DNA of 64,000 bases from Pseudogemmobacter bohemicus (lineage in GTDB: Bacteria; Pseudomonadota; Alphaproteobacteria; Rhodobacterales; Rhodobacteraceae): positions 1-64,000 of the forward strand of contig NZ_QNHG01000002.1 in the NCBI RefSeq assembly GCF_003290025.1, read 5' to 3'. Shown here in pieces: positions 8,553-17,855 of this stretch. Position numbers and translations under genes: made by a program. The number at the start of each line of letters is the position of its first letter. The stretch's first letter is position 1. The notes beneath the pieces are model-generated. The model searched no databases and had not been told where the DNA came from. It saw nothing but the letters and a program-made list of their open reading frames with translations.

Positions 8553-9911
8553 ATGACCACCGCGCTGCATCGCAAGCTCGCGAAGTCGAATGCCCATTTC
8601 AAAAAGGCGCTGAAGAAGCTGCCGCTGGGGGTGGCCTCGACCTTCCGATACTGGGGTGACGAGCGGACGATCTATGTCCATCACGGCAAGGGTGGCCGGA
8701 CCTGGGATATCGACGGCAATAATTACGTCGATTACCGGCTGGGTTACGGCCCGGCGATCCTCGGTTATGCAGACGACCGGGTTGATGCCGCCGCGCGGCG
8801 GGGGATGGAGGTCGGCGGCGTCTTCGCCCTTTCGACCGAACGCGAACTCGCCGTGGCCGAGCGCATCTCGAAAATGGTGCCTGCGGCAGAGCTGGTGCGG
8901 TTCTCCAATTCCGGCACCGAGGCGGTGATGTCGGCGCTGCGGCTGGCGCGCGCCTATACCGGCCGCGAGAGCTATCTGCTGGTCGAGGGCGGCTATCATG
9001 GCCTCTTCGACGCCGCCATGTGGATGGCCAATATGGATGAATGGGACGCCAAATCGAACAGCGACCCCGAGATCGTGCCCTATGGCAAGGGCATCCCAAA
9101 CACGGTCAAACAGCTCGCCCATCTGGTGCCGATGAACGATATGCAGCGGCTGGAGGACACCTTCCGCAAGCATGGCGACGATATGGCCGCAATGCTGATC
9201 GAGCCGATCCAAGGGAATTGCTGCGGCATCTCGGCACGTAAAGACTATGTGCAACTCGCCCGCAAACTCTGCGACCAATATGGCGTTTTGCTGATCATCG
9301 ACGAGGTGAAAACCGGCTTCCGCGTCGGCAAGGGCGGCATCCAGGGCATTCTGGGCGTGAAGCCCGATATCACCACCTTTGCGAAAGCGGTCGGCAATGG
9401 CTATCCGATCTCGCTGGTCGCGGGGCGCGAGGACATCATGCGCACCTTCCGCTATGGCGGCGCCTCGCATGGCGGCACCTATACCGCCCATTCCGTCAGC
9501 CTCGCCGCCGCCGAGGAGACGCTGCGCATCCTTGATGAGACTCCGGCGCTGGAGACACTGGCCAATTACGGCACGCGTCTGAAAACCGGCATCTCGGAGA
9601 TCCTTTCGGCGCGCGACATCACGCATAGCTTCTCGGGCCACCCGTCGATGTTCGGCATTTTCTTCGATGCCGTGCCGCCGGACAATTACCGCGCCTGGAA
9701 GACCTCGGATTACTCCTTCTACGACCGCATGGCCTACTATCTGCATGACATGAACATCATCGTAGAGCCGGATAGCCGCGAGCCCTGGTTCATGTGCGAG
9801 GCGCATGGCCTGGACGAGAGCTGCTACACCGACACCATCCGCGCGGTGGAAACGGCGGTCGACCTGACGCTGCGCGACCAGGCAGAGGGCAAGCTGGACG
9901 CCGCCGAATGA
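8553..9911 (+). CDS. Class III PLP aminotransferase
   Basis: This 452-residue fold-type I enzyme belongs to the omega-aminotransferase / glutamate-1-semialdehyde aminomutase group. The Schiff-base lysine is Lys278 in TTFAKAVGNG, the cofactor ring contact is Asp250 (IIDEVKTGF), and the phosphate-binding turn is SNSGT at 118-122. It is the first gene of the operon. Its stop overlaps the start of the first flavoprotein (ATGA). In this context it probably removes or moves the amino group of a pathway intermediate. Housekeeping heme synthesis is unlikely given its neighbours. Confidence 0.92.
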   Translation: MTTALHRKLAKSNAHFKKALKKLPLGVASTFRYWGDERTIYVHHGKGGRTWDIDGNNYVDYRLGYGPAILGYADDRVDAAARRGMEVGGVFALSTERELAVAERISKMVPAAELVRFSNSGTEAVMSALRLARAYTGRESYLLVEGGYHGLFDAAMWMANMDEWDAKSNSDPEIVPYGKGIPNTVKQLAHLVPMNDMQRLEDTFRKHGDDMAAMLIEPIQGNCCGISARKDYVQLARKLCDQYGVLLIIDEVKTGFRVGKGGIQGILGVKPDITTFAKAVGNGYPISLVAGREDIMRTFRYGGASHGGTYTAHSVSLAAAEETLRILDETPALETLANYGTRLKTGISEILSARDITHSFSGHPSMFGIFFDAVPPDNYRAWKTSDYSFYDRMAYYLHDMNIIVEPDSREPWFMCEAHGLDESCYTDTIRAVETAVDLTLRDQAEGKLDAAE

Positions 9912-11539
9912 CTTATGACGCGTTGATCCTCGGCGCGGGGCATAACGGGCTGGTCACTGCCTGTTACCTCGCCCGCGCCGGGATGAAGGTGCTGGTGGTC
10001 GAGAAAAACGACTGGGTCGGCGGCGCCGCCGTCTCGCGCGAACTGACCCCGGGCTTCACCTATTCCAATTGCTCCTATGTCGCATCGCTGTTCCGCCCCG
10101 AGATCATGCGCGATCTGGAACTGCCGCGCCACGGGTTGCAGATCCTGCCCTATGAGGGCGGCGCGGTGTTTCAGGAAGGCGGCGGCTATCTCGGCATGTA
10201 TCGCGACCATGACGCGAACCGTCGCGAATTTGCCCGCCATTCCGCCCGCGATGCCGAGGCCTATGACGTCTATTCCCGCGACGTGCTGCGCTTTTGCCGC
10301 TTCATCCGCCCGATGCTGTTGCGCACGCCCCCCGATCCGGCCCGCTTCCGGCCCCGCGATCTGGGGGAGCTCATGTTCATCGGCAAACAGGTCTCCGGCC
10401 TGTCGGAGCGGCAGATTGCCGAGATGGTCCGCTTCTGGACCATGTCGATCTCCGACTATCTCGACCACTATTTTGAAAGCCCGGTGATCAAGGCCTATCT
10501 CGCGGTCTCGGCGATCATCGGCACCGCCCTTGGGCCGATGTCGCCCGGCTCGGCCTATGTCCTGCTGCATCACTATATGGGCGATGTGGACGGCAATATC
10601 GGCGCCTGGGGCTTTGCGCGGGGCGGTATGGGGTCAATCACCAAAGCGCTGTCTTCGTCGCTGATGGCCTCGGGCGGAGATATCCGCACCGGTTCGCCGG
10701 TGGCGCAGGTGCTGGTGAAGAACGGACGCTCGGTCGGCGTCGTGCTGGAAAACGGCGACGAGATCCGGGCGAAGCGGGTGATTTCCAACATGGATGTCAA
10801 ACGCACCATGCTGAAACATGTCGCCGAGGCCGAGCTGCCCGGCGATTACGTCGCCTCGGTCAGGAAATTCAAGACGCGCGGCTCTTCGGGCAAGCTGAAC
10901 ATCGCGCTGGACGGGGTGCCGAAATTCACCGCCCTGCCCGAAGGGTCAAGCGCGATCAAAGGCGATCTGCATTTCACCGATTCCATCGAGAAGATGGAGC
11001 GCGCCTATGATGACTGGAAGAATGGTCATTTCAGCCGCGATCCGTTTCAGGACGTGATGATCCCCACCATGATCGACCCGACCATGACGCCGCCGGGCAA
11101 GCATTTCATGTCCTGTTTCGTGCAATATGCACCGCCAAAGATCGGGGGCCTGGCAGAGGGGGGCCGCGACTGGGCCGATGCCGATCGCGATGCTTTCGGC
11201 CAGGCCTGTCTCGACCAGATCGAACGCTACGCGCCGGGGTTCAAAAACCTCGTCCGCCATGTCGAGGTCCGCACGCCCCGCGAGCTGGAGGCCGAGGTCG
11301 GGCTGACCGAAGGCAATATCTTCCAGGGCGAGCTGACCTTTGACCAGTTGCTCTTCAACCGCCCGGTGCCGGGCTATGCCAATTACCGAACGCCGGTTCG
11401 TGATCTCTGGATCTGCGGCTCGTCGACCCATCCCGGCGGCGGGGTGATGGGGGCGCCCGGCCGCAATGCGGCGGCCGAGATCCTGCGCGATGCGAAACTC
11501 TCTCCAAAGGATATGAGCGATGCCTGGCCCGTCCTTTGA
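9908..11539 (+). CDS. FAD-dependent oxidoreductase, phytoene-desaturase-like (first copy)
   Basis: This 543-residue flavoprotein has a dinucleotide-binding GAGHNG at residues 9-14 followed by the acidic end of beta-2 (VVEKNDWVGG). A C-terminal flavin-binding segment reads CGSSTHPGGGVMG. This places it in the amine oxidase / phytoene dehydrogenase superfamily (PYROXD2-like), which oxidises C-N or C-C bonds. It overlaps the aminotransferase by 4 bases and the next flavoprotein by 20 bases. Carotenoid synthesis is unlikely because no other crt gene is present. The substrate is probably an amine or betaine intermediate. Confidence 0.88.
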   Translation: MTYDALILGAGHNGLVTACYLARAGMKVLVVEKNDWVGGAAVSRELTPGFTYSNCSYVASLFRPEIMRDLELPRHGLQILPYEGGAVFQEGGGYLGMYRDHDANRREFARHSARDAEAYDVYSRDVLRFCRFIRPMLLRTPPDPARFRPRDLGELMFIGKQVSGLSERQIAEMVRFWTMSISDYLDHYFESPVIKAYLAVSAIIGTALGPMSPGSAYVLLHHYMGDVDGNIGAWGFARGGMGSITKALSSSLMASGGDIRTGSPVAQVLVKNGRSVGVVLENGDEIRAKRVISNMDVKRTMLKHVAEAELPGDYVASVRKFKTRGSSGKLNIALDGVPKFTALPEGSSAIKGDLHFTDSIEKMERAYDDWKNGHFSRDPFQDVMIPTMIDPTMTPPGKHFMSCFVQYAPPKIGGLAEGGRDWADADRDAFGQACLDQIERYAPGFKNLVRHVEVRTPRELEAEVGLTEGNIFQGELTFDQLLFNRPVPGYANYRTPVRDLWICGSSTHPGGGVMGAPGRNAAAEILRDAKLSPKDMSDAWPVL

Positions 11540-13061
11540 CCGCACATCCTCTGATCGCAGCGTGATCGTCATCGGGGCCGGGCCGAATGGCCTTGCCTGC
11601 GCCCATCGGCTGGCGTCAAAAGGCCGAAAGGTTACGCTGATTGAGGCCGAGGCCCATCCCGGTGGCGGTGCCCGCGCATTGCCAGACCTCGCGCCGGGCC
11701 TGACTCCCTCACTCGCGCATCTGGTCTGGCAGCTTGACCCGCGCGTCGAGGCAGCGATGGACCTTGCGCGCCATGGTCTCGCCTGGGAGGCGACCGATAT
11801 CCCGACCACGGTGATCGGGCGCGAGGGCAATCTGGTAATCCGGGGCGCGCTGACCGACGGCCCGGATGCCGCCGCCTGGAAAGAACTGCACCAGCGGCTG
11901 ATGTCCTTCGCGGCAGCCCTGGAACCCTTTCGTCGCATGGCACCGCCGCGCCTCCAGGCTGCGGGCAATTCCTGGGGCAGGCTTGCGAAGAATCTGATCG
12001 GCATCCGGGCGCTTGGCACCAGGGATTTCCGCGAACTTTTGCGGGTCATCCTGATCAACGCCCATGACGTGGCGCAGGATGAGCTGAGCGACCCGCGCCT
12101 GCGCGCCGCGCTTTGTTTCGATGCGGTACTGGGTGCCTGGGCCGGGCCGCGTTCGCCCAATACGCTGATCCTGCTGCTGGACCGGCTGGCGGGAGAGATC
12201 GCGGGCCGCAAAGGTGCCCTGGCTTTGCCCAAAGGCGGCATGCCGGCGCTGGCACGCGCCATGGCCAATGCCGCAACCGCAGCAGGCGTTTCGCTGCGCA
12301 GCAATGCGCGGGTCAGCCGGATCAACATCGCCGATGATCAGGTCACCGGCATCACGCTGGAAAGCGGCGAAACCCTTGCAGCCCCGCTGGTCATCTCGGC
12401 CATCGGTCCGAAGGCGACGATCCTGTCGCTGGCCGGTGCGCAGCATTTCGACACCGGCCTTGTCACCGCGCTCAGGCATCAGAAATCGCGGGGCGGCACG
12501 GCAAAGCTCCACCTCGCGCTTTCCGCGCTGCCGGATTTCCAGGGCGCCGATCCGCGCGCGCGCATCCTGCTGACACGCGATGAGCATGAGGTCGAGACCG
12601 CCTTCAACCCGGTGAAATATGGGGAAGTGCCGGCGCGTCCGGTGATGGAAGTGGTGATCCCGACCGCCTTTGGCGGCACCGGCGCCCATCTTCTGTCGGC
12701 CAATGTACAATTCGCCCCCCATGCGCCAAAGGCGGGCGAGGATGCTGCGCGGGCTCAGATGCTGGCCGCCTGCATGACACGGCTGGAAGAGGCCGCGCCG
12801 GGGATCGGCGCGCTGATCACCAAAGCCGATCTGCTGATGCCCTATGATATCGAACGGCAATTCGGCATGGCAGGCGGCAACTGGCATCATGGTGAGCTGG
12901 CGGTGGAACAGATGCTTTTCAACCGGCCCATTGCACCGCTGTCGCGCTATGCGACACCGCTGAAAGGGCTCTGGCTGACCGGCGCCGGCACCCATCCCGG
13001 CGGCATGTCGGGCGCGGCCGGACGAAACGCGGCGGATGCCGTGCTGGAGGCGAAAGCATGA
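11520..13061 (+). CDS. FAD-dependent oxidoreductase, phytoene-desaturase-like (second copy)
   Basis: This 513-residue flavoprotein has GAGPNG at residues 19-24 and a C-terminal flavin segment TGAGTHPGGMSG. It is a diverged relative of the preceding gene, sharing the QMLFNRP-like segment (QLLFNRP in copy one), the LHLALS/LNIALD block and the THPGG motif. The N terminus overlaps the first copy by 20 bases in another frame, so translation is coupled. Tandem copies could form a heterodimer or perform two successive oxidations. It overlaps the GcvT-like gene by 4 bases. Confidence 0.87.
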   Translation: MPGPSFDRTSSDRSVIVIGAGPNGLACAHRLASKGRKVTLIEAEAHPGGGARALPDLAPGLTPSLAHLVWQLDPRVEAAMDLARHGLAWEATDIPTTVIGREGNLVIRGALTDGPDAAAWKELHQRLMSFAAALEPFRRMAPPRLQAAGNSWGRLAKNLIGIRALGTRDFRELLRVILINAHDVAQDELSDPRLRAALCFDAVLGAWAGPRSPNTLILLLDRLAGEIAGRKGALALPKGGMPALARAMANAATAAGVSLRSNARVSRINIADDQVTGITLESGETLAAPLVISAIGPKATILSLAGAQHFDTGLVTALRHQKSRGGTAKLHLALSALPDFQGADPRARILLTRDEHEVETAFNPVKYGEVPARPVMEVVIPTAFGGTGAHLLSANVQFAPHAPKAGEDAARAQMLAACMTRLEEAAPGIGALITKADLLMPYDIERQFGMAGGNWHHGELAVEQMLFNRPIAPLSRYATPLKGLWLTGAGTHPGGMSGAAGRNAADAVLEAKA

Positions 13062-14272
13062 GTGCATCCCCCTCTCTTCATGCGCCGCAGGCGCTGAACC
13101 ATTTCAGATCTCCGCTGGCGCAAACGCCTTTCCATCCGCGCACCAATGCCGCGAACCGCTTGCAGGGCTGGGCGCCATGGGCCGGCTATATGACCGCCAC
13201 CTGTTTCGGCGATTCCACCATGGAACATACGGCGATCCGCAATGCCGCGACGCTTTATGACATCTCGCCGATGGTGAAATACCGCATCACCGGGGCGGAT
13301 GCGGTGGCTTACCTCAACCGCCTGACTTTGCGCGATGTGGGGAAGCTGGCGACAGGCCAGGTGCATTACACCGCCTGGACCGATGATCTGGGCAAGGTGA
13401 TGGATGACGGCACGGTTTTCCGACTCGGCCCCGCCGATTTTCGCCTCTGCTGTCAGGAGCGGCATCTGCCCTGGCTGACGGAAACCGCCTGGGGGCTGGA
13501 TGTGGGGCTGCGAGACGAGAGCGAAGACCTCGCCGCGCTGGCGCTGCAGGGGCCGGTCTCGGCAACCGTGCTGCAAGAGGCCGGGTTCAACGTGCAGACG
13601 CTGAAGCCCTTCCGCATGGCGAGTTTCGCCTTTCAGGGCACCGATGTGCTGATCTCGCGCACCGGATTCACCGGCGATCTGGGCTATGAACTCTGGATCA
13701 CACCCGACCAGGCGCTGCCGCTCTGGGATCATCTGATGCAGGCCGGTGCGCTTTACGGGCTGATGCCGGCTGGATCCGAGGCGGTGATGCTGGCGCGGCT
13801 TGAGGCCGGCTTCATCACCACCGGCATGGATTTCGTCCCGGTGCAACATGCGGTGCGTGAGGATCGGGCGCGATCGCCATTCGAGCTGGGCCTCGACTGG
13901 ATGATCGCCTGGGACAAGGGCCATTTCACCGGCCGCCGGGCGCTGGCGGCAGAGCGCGACGGCAAAACCTCGAAATGGGCGCTGGTCGGACTGGACATCC
14001 CCGGTAATGTCAGTGCGGAGGGGGCGATCCTTTACTTCGACAAGCGCCGCGAGGCCGGGTTCATCACCGCCGCCTGCTGGTCGCCGACGCTGAAACGCAA
14101 CATCGCCATCGCCCAGGTCGAGGCGCGCCATGCCTCCTGTGACCATCTCTGGGTCGAAATCTACGCGCTGCGCGAGCTGCAATACCAAAAGCTGATGCTG
14201 CCGGTCACCAAAACCGCCCGCCCGTTTTTCGCACCCGAACGCCGTCGTGCCACACCACCGGGGAGATACTGA
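13058..14272 (+). CDS. GcvT-like aminomethyltransferase family protein
   Basis: This 404-residue protein has the GcvT/DmdA fold. Segments such as LYDISPMVKYRITG, VKYRITGADAVAYLNRL and the C-terminal barrel (LVGLDIPG, GFITAACWSPTLKRNIAIA) match the tetrahydrofolate-dependent family. This family includes the glycine cleavage T-protein, DMSP demethylase, and the folate domains of dimethylglycine and sarcosine dehydrogenases. Here it is a stand-alone protein beside Rieske and flavin oxidases. I infer that it passes a methyl or formaldehyde unit from an N-methylated intermediate to tetrahydrofolate. No gcvH or gcvP is nearby. Confidence 0.87.
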   Translation: MSASPSLHAPQALNHFRSPLAQTPFHPRTNAANRLQGWAPWAGYMTATCFGDSTMEHTAIRNAATLYDISPMVKYRITGADAVAYLNRLTLRDVGKLATGQVHYTAWTDDLGKVMDDGTVFRLGPADFRLCCQERHLPWLTETAWGLDVGLRDESEDLAALALQGPVSATVLQEAGFNVQTLKPFRMASFAFQGTDVLISRTGFTGDLGYELWITPDQALPLWDHLMQAGALYGLMPAGSEAVMLARLEAGFITTGMDFVPVQHAVREDRARSPFELGLDWMIAWDKGHFTGRRALAAERDGKTSKWALVGLDIPGNVSAEGAILYFDKRREAGFITAACWSPTLKRNIAIAQVEARHASCDHLWVEIYALRELQYQKLMLPVTKTARPFFAPERRRATPPGRY

Positions 14273-15456
14273 TGCCACATGATATTGCACAGAACGCCCC
14301 CCATCCCGACAGCCCCCGCCTCAGCCATTGCCCCGAAACGCTTCCCCGCGCAGCCTGGATCGCCCCCGACTGGTTCACGCGTGAGATGGAGACGATTTTC
14401 GCCCGGCAATGGGTGATGGTCGGGCGGCTGGCCGATCTTCCCCCTGGCACCCTGCGCGGCGTGAAGGCCGGCGCGGCACCGGTCCTGCTGGCGCGGGCGG
14501 CGGATGGCTCGCTTTCGGCCTTTCACAACAGCTGCCGCCATCGCGGTTCGGAACTGTGCCGCGAGGGCGAGGACCGGTCCTTCGGAAAGCTGATCACCTG
14601 CCCCTATCACGCCTGGGCTTATGGCGCCAAAGACGGGCGGCTGATCTCGACCGCCCATGCGATCCCGACCGCCGATTTCCGCAAAGAGGATCACGCGCTG
14701 AAGCCGGTGGCCCTGCGTCTCTGGAACGGGTTCATCTTTCTGAACCTCTCGCGCGATCCGGGTTCGATCCTGGCCGATATGCCGCTGGACACCTATGCCA
14801 ACTGGCCGATGGAGGGGCTGGTCACCGGCCATCGCTGGGAATCGGATCTCGGCTGCAACTGGAAAGCCTTTTGGGAGAATTACTCGGAATGCCTGCATTG
14901 CCCGGGCATCCACCCCGAGCTTTGCGACATGGTGCCGGTCTACCGACAGGGCATCATGGGCGCGAATGAGGCGCGGGGCTGGAGACCCGGTCAGCCCACC
15001 GGCCCGACCCTGAAACCCGGTGCCGAAAGCTGGACGCCCTCGGGCGCGCCCTGCGGGCCGGTCTTTCCCGGGCTGACCCCCGAGGAACGCGCGCGCGGCT
15101 ATACATTCGTCACGCTCTGGCCCTCGACCTATATCGTCGCCCATGTCGATTATGTCCGCGCCGTACGGCTGGAGCCGGTCTCCCCCACCCGCACCCGCCT
15201 GGTGGCTGAATGGTATTTCCCGCCCGAGACGCTGGGGCAGCCGGGTTTCGACCCCGCCGCCATTGCCGCCTTTGCAAAACTGGTGATGCAGCAGGACGGC
15301 GCGGCGTCGGAGATGAACCAGCGCGGCATCGCCTCGCCTGCCTTCACACGCGGCACGCTGATGCCCGAGGAATATGAAATCCATCGGTTTCACCAATGGG
15401 TGCTGGCCGAAATGGCCAAGGATGACAGGGTCCTGGATACGGAGGCAACCCAATGA
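14272..15456 (+). CDS. Rieske non-heme iron oxygenase, CntA/GbcA-like (first copy)
   Basis: This 394-residue alpha subunit has a Rieske cluster motif C88-x-H90 ... C110-x2-H113. The mononuclear iron site reads E206-x2-H209-x4-H214 (SECLHCPGIH). A bridging Glu in place of the usual Asp is known from carnitine oxygenase CntA (E205, H208, H213). A C-terminal QQDGAASEMNQ segment carries the likely Asp ligand. Such enzymes demethylate or cleave quaternary ammonium compounds. No reductase gene is present in the operon. Its start overlaps the GcvT-like stop by one base. Confidence 0.93.
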   Translation: MPHDIAQNAPHPDSPRLSHCPETLPRAAWIAPDWFTREMETIFARQWVMVGRLADLPPGTLRGVKAGAAPVLLARAADGSLSAFHNSCRHRGSELCREGEDRSFGKLITCPYHAWAYGAKDGRLISTAHAIPTADFRKEDHALKPVALRLWNGFIFLNLSRDPGSILADMPLDTYANWPMEGLVTGHRWESDLGCNWKAFWENYSECLHCPGIHPELCDMVPVYRQGIMGANEARGWRPGQPTGPTLKPGAESWTPSGAPCGPVFPGLTPEERARGYTFVTLWPSTYIVAHVDYVRAVRLEPVSPTRTRLVAEWYFPPETLGQPGFDPAAIAAFAKLVMQQDGAASEMNQRGIASPAFTRGTLMPEEYEIHRFHQWVLAEMAKDDRVLDTEATQ

Positions 15457-16682
15457 CCGGCTTTCCCGCTACGCCGCTGCAATCAGACCCGATCCCTTCT
15501 GGCTGGGATCGTCGCGGACTGCCGGCCTGGACCTACCATTCCCGCGCGTTGTTCGACCTGGAACGCGAAGAGGTGTTTCTGAACCACTGGCAGGTCGCCG
15601 GCCATGTCTCGGATATTCCGGCCCCCGGCGACTGGCTGTCTTTTGATCTTCTGGGCGAGCGGGCGGTGATCATTCGTGGCCAGGACGGCGTGGTTCGCGC
15701 CTTTATGAACCTCTGCCGCCATCGCGGCGCACGGGTGGTTGACGGCGCGCAGGGGAAATGCCGGGGCGCGCTGGTCTGCCCCTTCCATGGCTGGGTCTAT
15801 AACCTTGACGGCACCCTGCGCGGCGTCTCGCGCCCCGACACGTTCGGCGAGGGGCTGGACAAAAGCGCCTTCGGCCTGAAACCCCTGGAGCTGGAGATTT
15901 TCGCAGGCTTCCTGTTCCTGCGCTTTCGCCCCGGCCCGCAGCCAGCGGTCGCGGAATTGCTGGCCCCTTACGCGCCCGATTTCGCGGCCTGGCGTTCTGA
16001 CCGGCTGATGCCGCTGGATATTTCCGGCTGGTCGGCCGAACTGGAGGTGAACTGGAAATCGGTCCGCGACGTGGATAATGAAGGCTATCACGTCGCCCTC
16101 GCCCATCCGTCTTTGCAGGACCTTTACGGCCGCGATTACCGCGACCTCTATTTGCCCGGGGGCTTTCATGTCAGCTACGGCTTTTACGGCGACCGCCCCG
16201 GCCGGCGCTGGTCGGTGAAGAACTATGTGAAACACTCGCCGATGCGAGACGACCTGCCGCCGCATCTGAGGCGGAACTGGGCCTATTACGGCCTCTTCCC
16301 CAATATCGTGATCGCCTTCACCCCCGAGACCGCGCAATTCTACCACGACGTGCCGCTGTCGCCGGGCAAGACCCTGCTGACCGGCCGCCAATACCGGATC
16401 GCCGATGAGGACCGCCAGACCCGCGCCGCCCGCTACCTGGCGCATCGGATCGACCGCGACACTTCGGCCGAGGATCAGCAGCTTTCCATCTGGTCGAACG
16501 AATCGATGCGGTCGGAAAATTTCGAGGGCTTCCACCTCTCGGATCTCGAATACGGGCTGCGCCGCCATCACGATCAGCTGCGCCGCCTGCTGCCGGTGAT
16601 GACCCGAGGTGCCGCACCCGCAGAGGGTGAAATGCGCGCCGTTAACAAGGATTTGCTTTGCGCAGGAGAGGGCCGGGCATAG
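15453..16682 (+). CDS. Rieske non-heme iron oxygenase, CntA/GbcA-like (second copy)
   Basis: This 409-residue alpha subunit has Rieske ligands C88, H90, C109 and H112. Its iron site is E210-x2-H213-x4-H218 (NEGYHVALAH), the same spacing as E205/H208/H213 of CntA. It differs widely from the preceding copy, so the pair is not a recent duplication. The two could act on successive methyl groups, or form one mixed trimer. It overlaps the first Rieske gene by 4 bases, and a 42-base gap precedes the transporter genes. Confidence 0.93.
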   Translation: MTGFPATPLQSDPIPSGWDRRGLPAWTYHSRALFDLEREEVFLNHWQVAGHVSDIPAPGDWLSFDLLGERAVIIRGQDGVVRAFMNLCRHRGARVVDGAQGKCRGALVCPFHGWVYNLDGTLRGVSRPDTFGEGLDKSAFGLKPLELEIFAGFLFLRFRPGPQPAVAELLAPYAPDFAAWRSDRLMPLDISGWSAELEVNWKSVRDVDNEGYHVALAHPSLQDLYGRDYRDLYLPGGFHVSYGFYGDRPGRRWSVKNYVKHSPMRDDLPPHLRRNWAYYGLFPNIVIAFTPETAQFYHDVPLSPGKTLLTGRQYRIADEDRQTRAARYLAHRIDRDTSAEDQQLSIWSNESMRSENFEGFHLSDLEYGLRRHHDQLRRLLPVMTRGAAPAEGEMRAVNKDLLCAGEGRA

Positions 16683-16724
16683 GCTTTCTTAAAAACATAT
16701 AACAAACCACCCAGGGAGAACGAC

Positions 16725-17843
16725 ATGAAGCTGACCCGTCGCCACGCGCTTTCCGCCCTATCCGGTGCAGTCCTCGCCACTCCGCTTTCGGCGCCCTTCA
16801 TCCGCCCGGCACGGGCCCAGTCCGGTTCGGTCAATGTCTATAACTGGTCGGACTATATCGGTGAAACGACCGTCGCCGATTTCGAGGCCGAGACCGGGAT
16901 TTCCGTGGTCTATGACCTTTATGCCAGCGCCGAAGAGGTGGATGCGAAAATGCTGGTCGGCGGCACCGGCTATGATCTGGTGCTGCAATCGGGCATGTCC
17001 TATCCGCGCATGGTGGCGGCGGGGATCTATCAGCAGCTCGACCGCTCGAAACTGCCGGGCTGGAAAAATCTCGACCCCGATATCCTGAAGATCGTCGAAG
17101 ATTACGACCCCGGGCTGCTGCATGGTGTTCCCTATATGTGGGGATCGGTCGGGATGGCCTACAATATGCAGATGGTGCGCGAGCGTCTGCCCGACGCCAA
17201 CCTCGACAGTCTCGACGTGCTGTTCAAACCGGAGAATGCGGCGAAACTGGCGGATTGCGGGATCTCGGTTCTCGATAGCCCGACCGATGCCGGCTATATG
17301 ATGCTGAAATATCTGGGCATCGACCCGAATACCGCCGGCGCCGCCGAATATGCGAAAATGGCCGAGGCCTTTGCGCCGATCCGGCAATATATCTCGACCT
17401 TTGACAATGCGAATTATCTCAATGCGATCCCCAATGGAGAGCTTTGTGTGATCAATTCCTGGTCGGGCGATTACGGCGTCGCCAAGACCCGCGCCGCCGA
17501 GGCCGGGATCGAGATGGAGCTGGCCTATTTCGTACCGGAAACCGGCGCTCCGGCCTGGTTCGACCTCTTCGGCATTCCCGCCGATGCGCCAAATACCGAG
17601 AATGCGTATAAATTCCTCGATTACCTTTTGCGCCCCGAAGTGGCGGCGGCCTGCACCAATTACACCGGCTATGCCAATGCCAATGCGGCAGCGACGCCGC
17701 TGGTCGATCCCGCGATTGCCAGCGACCCGGCGATCTATCCCGATGATGCGACCCTGTCGCGCCTCTTCACCACAAGGCCAATGTCTGAAGAGCAGGAGCG
17801 CGACCTGAACCGCGCCTGGCAGCAGATCAAGAGCGGCGGCTGA
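16725..17843 (+). CDS. Polyamine-type ABC transporter, periplasmic binding protein
   Basis: This 372-residue protein belongs to the PotD/PotF group of solute-binding proteins. It carries a twin-arginine type signal (TRRHALSALSGAVLA, cleavage near PARAQ), and the mature part begins VNVYNWSDYIGE, a hallmark of the family. The AGGGAG ribosome site is 8 bases upstream. In this operon the ligand is more likely an N-methylated cation than spermidine or putrescine, because the other genes are oxidative demethylation types. Ligand-site residues were not compared. Confidence 0.92.
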   Translation: MKLTRRHALSALSGAVLATPLSAPFIRPARAQSGSVNVYNWSDYIGETTVADFEAETGISVVYDLYASAEEVDAKMLVGGTGYDLVLQSGMSYPRMVAAGIYQQLDRSKLPGWKNLDPDILKIVEDYDPGLLHGVPYMWGSVGMAYNMQMVRERLPDANLDSLDVLFKPENAAKLADCGISVLDSPTDAGYMMLKYLGIDPNTAGAAEYAKMAEAFAPIRQYISTFDNANYLNAIPNGELCVINSWSGDYGVAKTRAAEAGIEMELAYFVPETGAPAWFDLFGIPADAPNTENAYKFLDYLLRPEVAAACTNYTGYANANAAATPLVDPAIASDPAIYPDDATLSRLFTTRPMSEEQERDLNRAWQQIKSGG

Positions 17844-17855
17844 GGCGAACCCGTC

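Noticed and set aside
9908-13061. Carotenoid (crt) genes
   Set aside because: Phytoene-desaturase likeness is only superfamily level; no crtB, crtE or other pathway gene is present.
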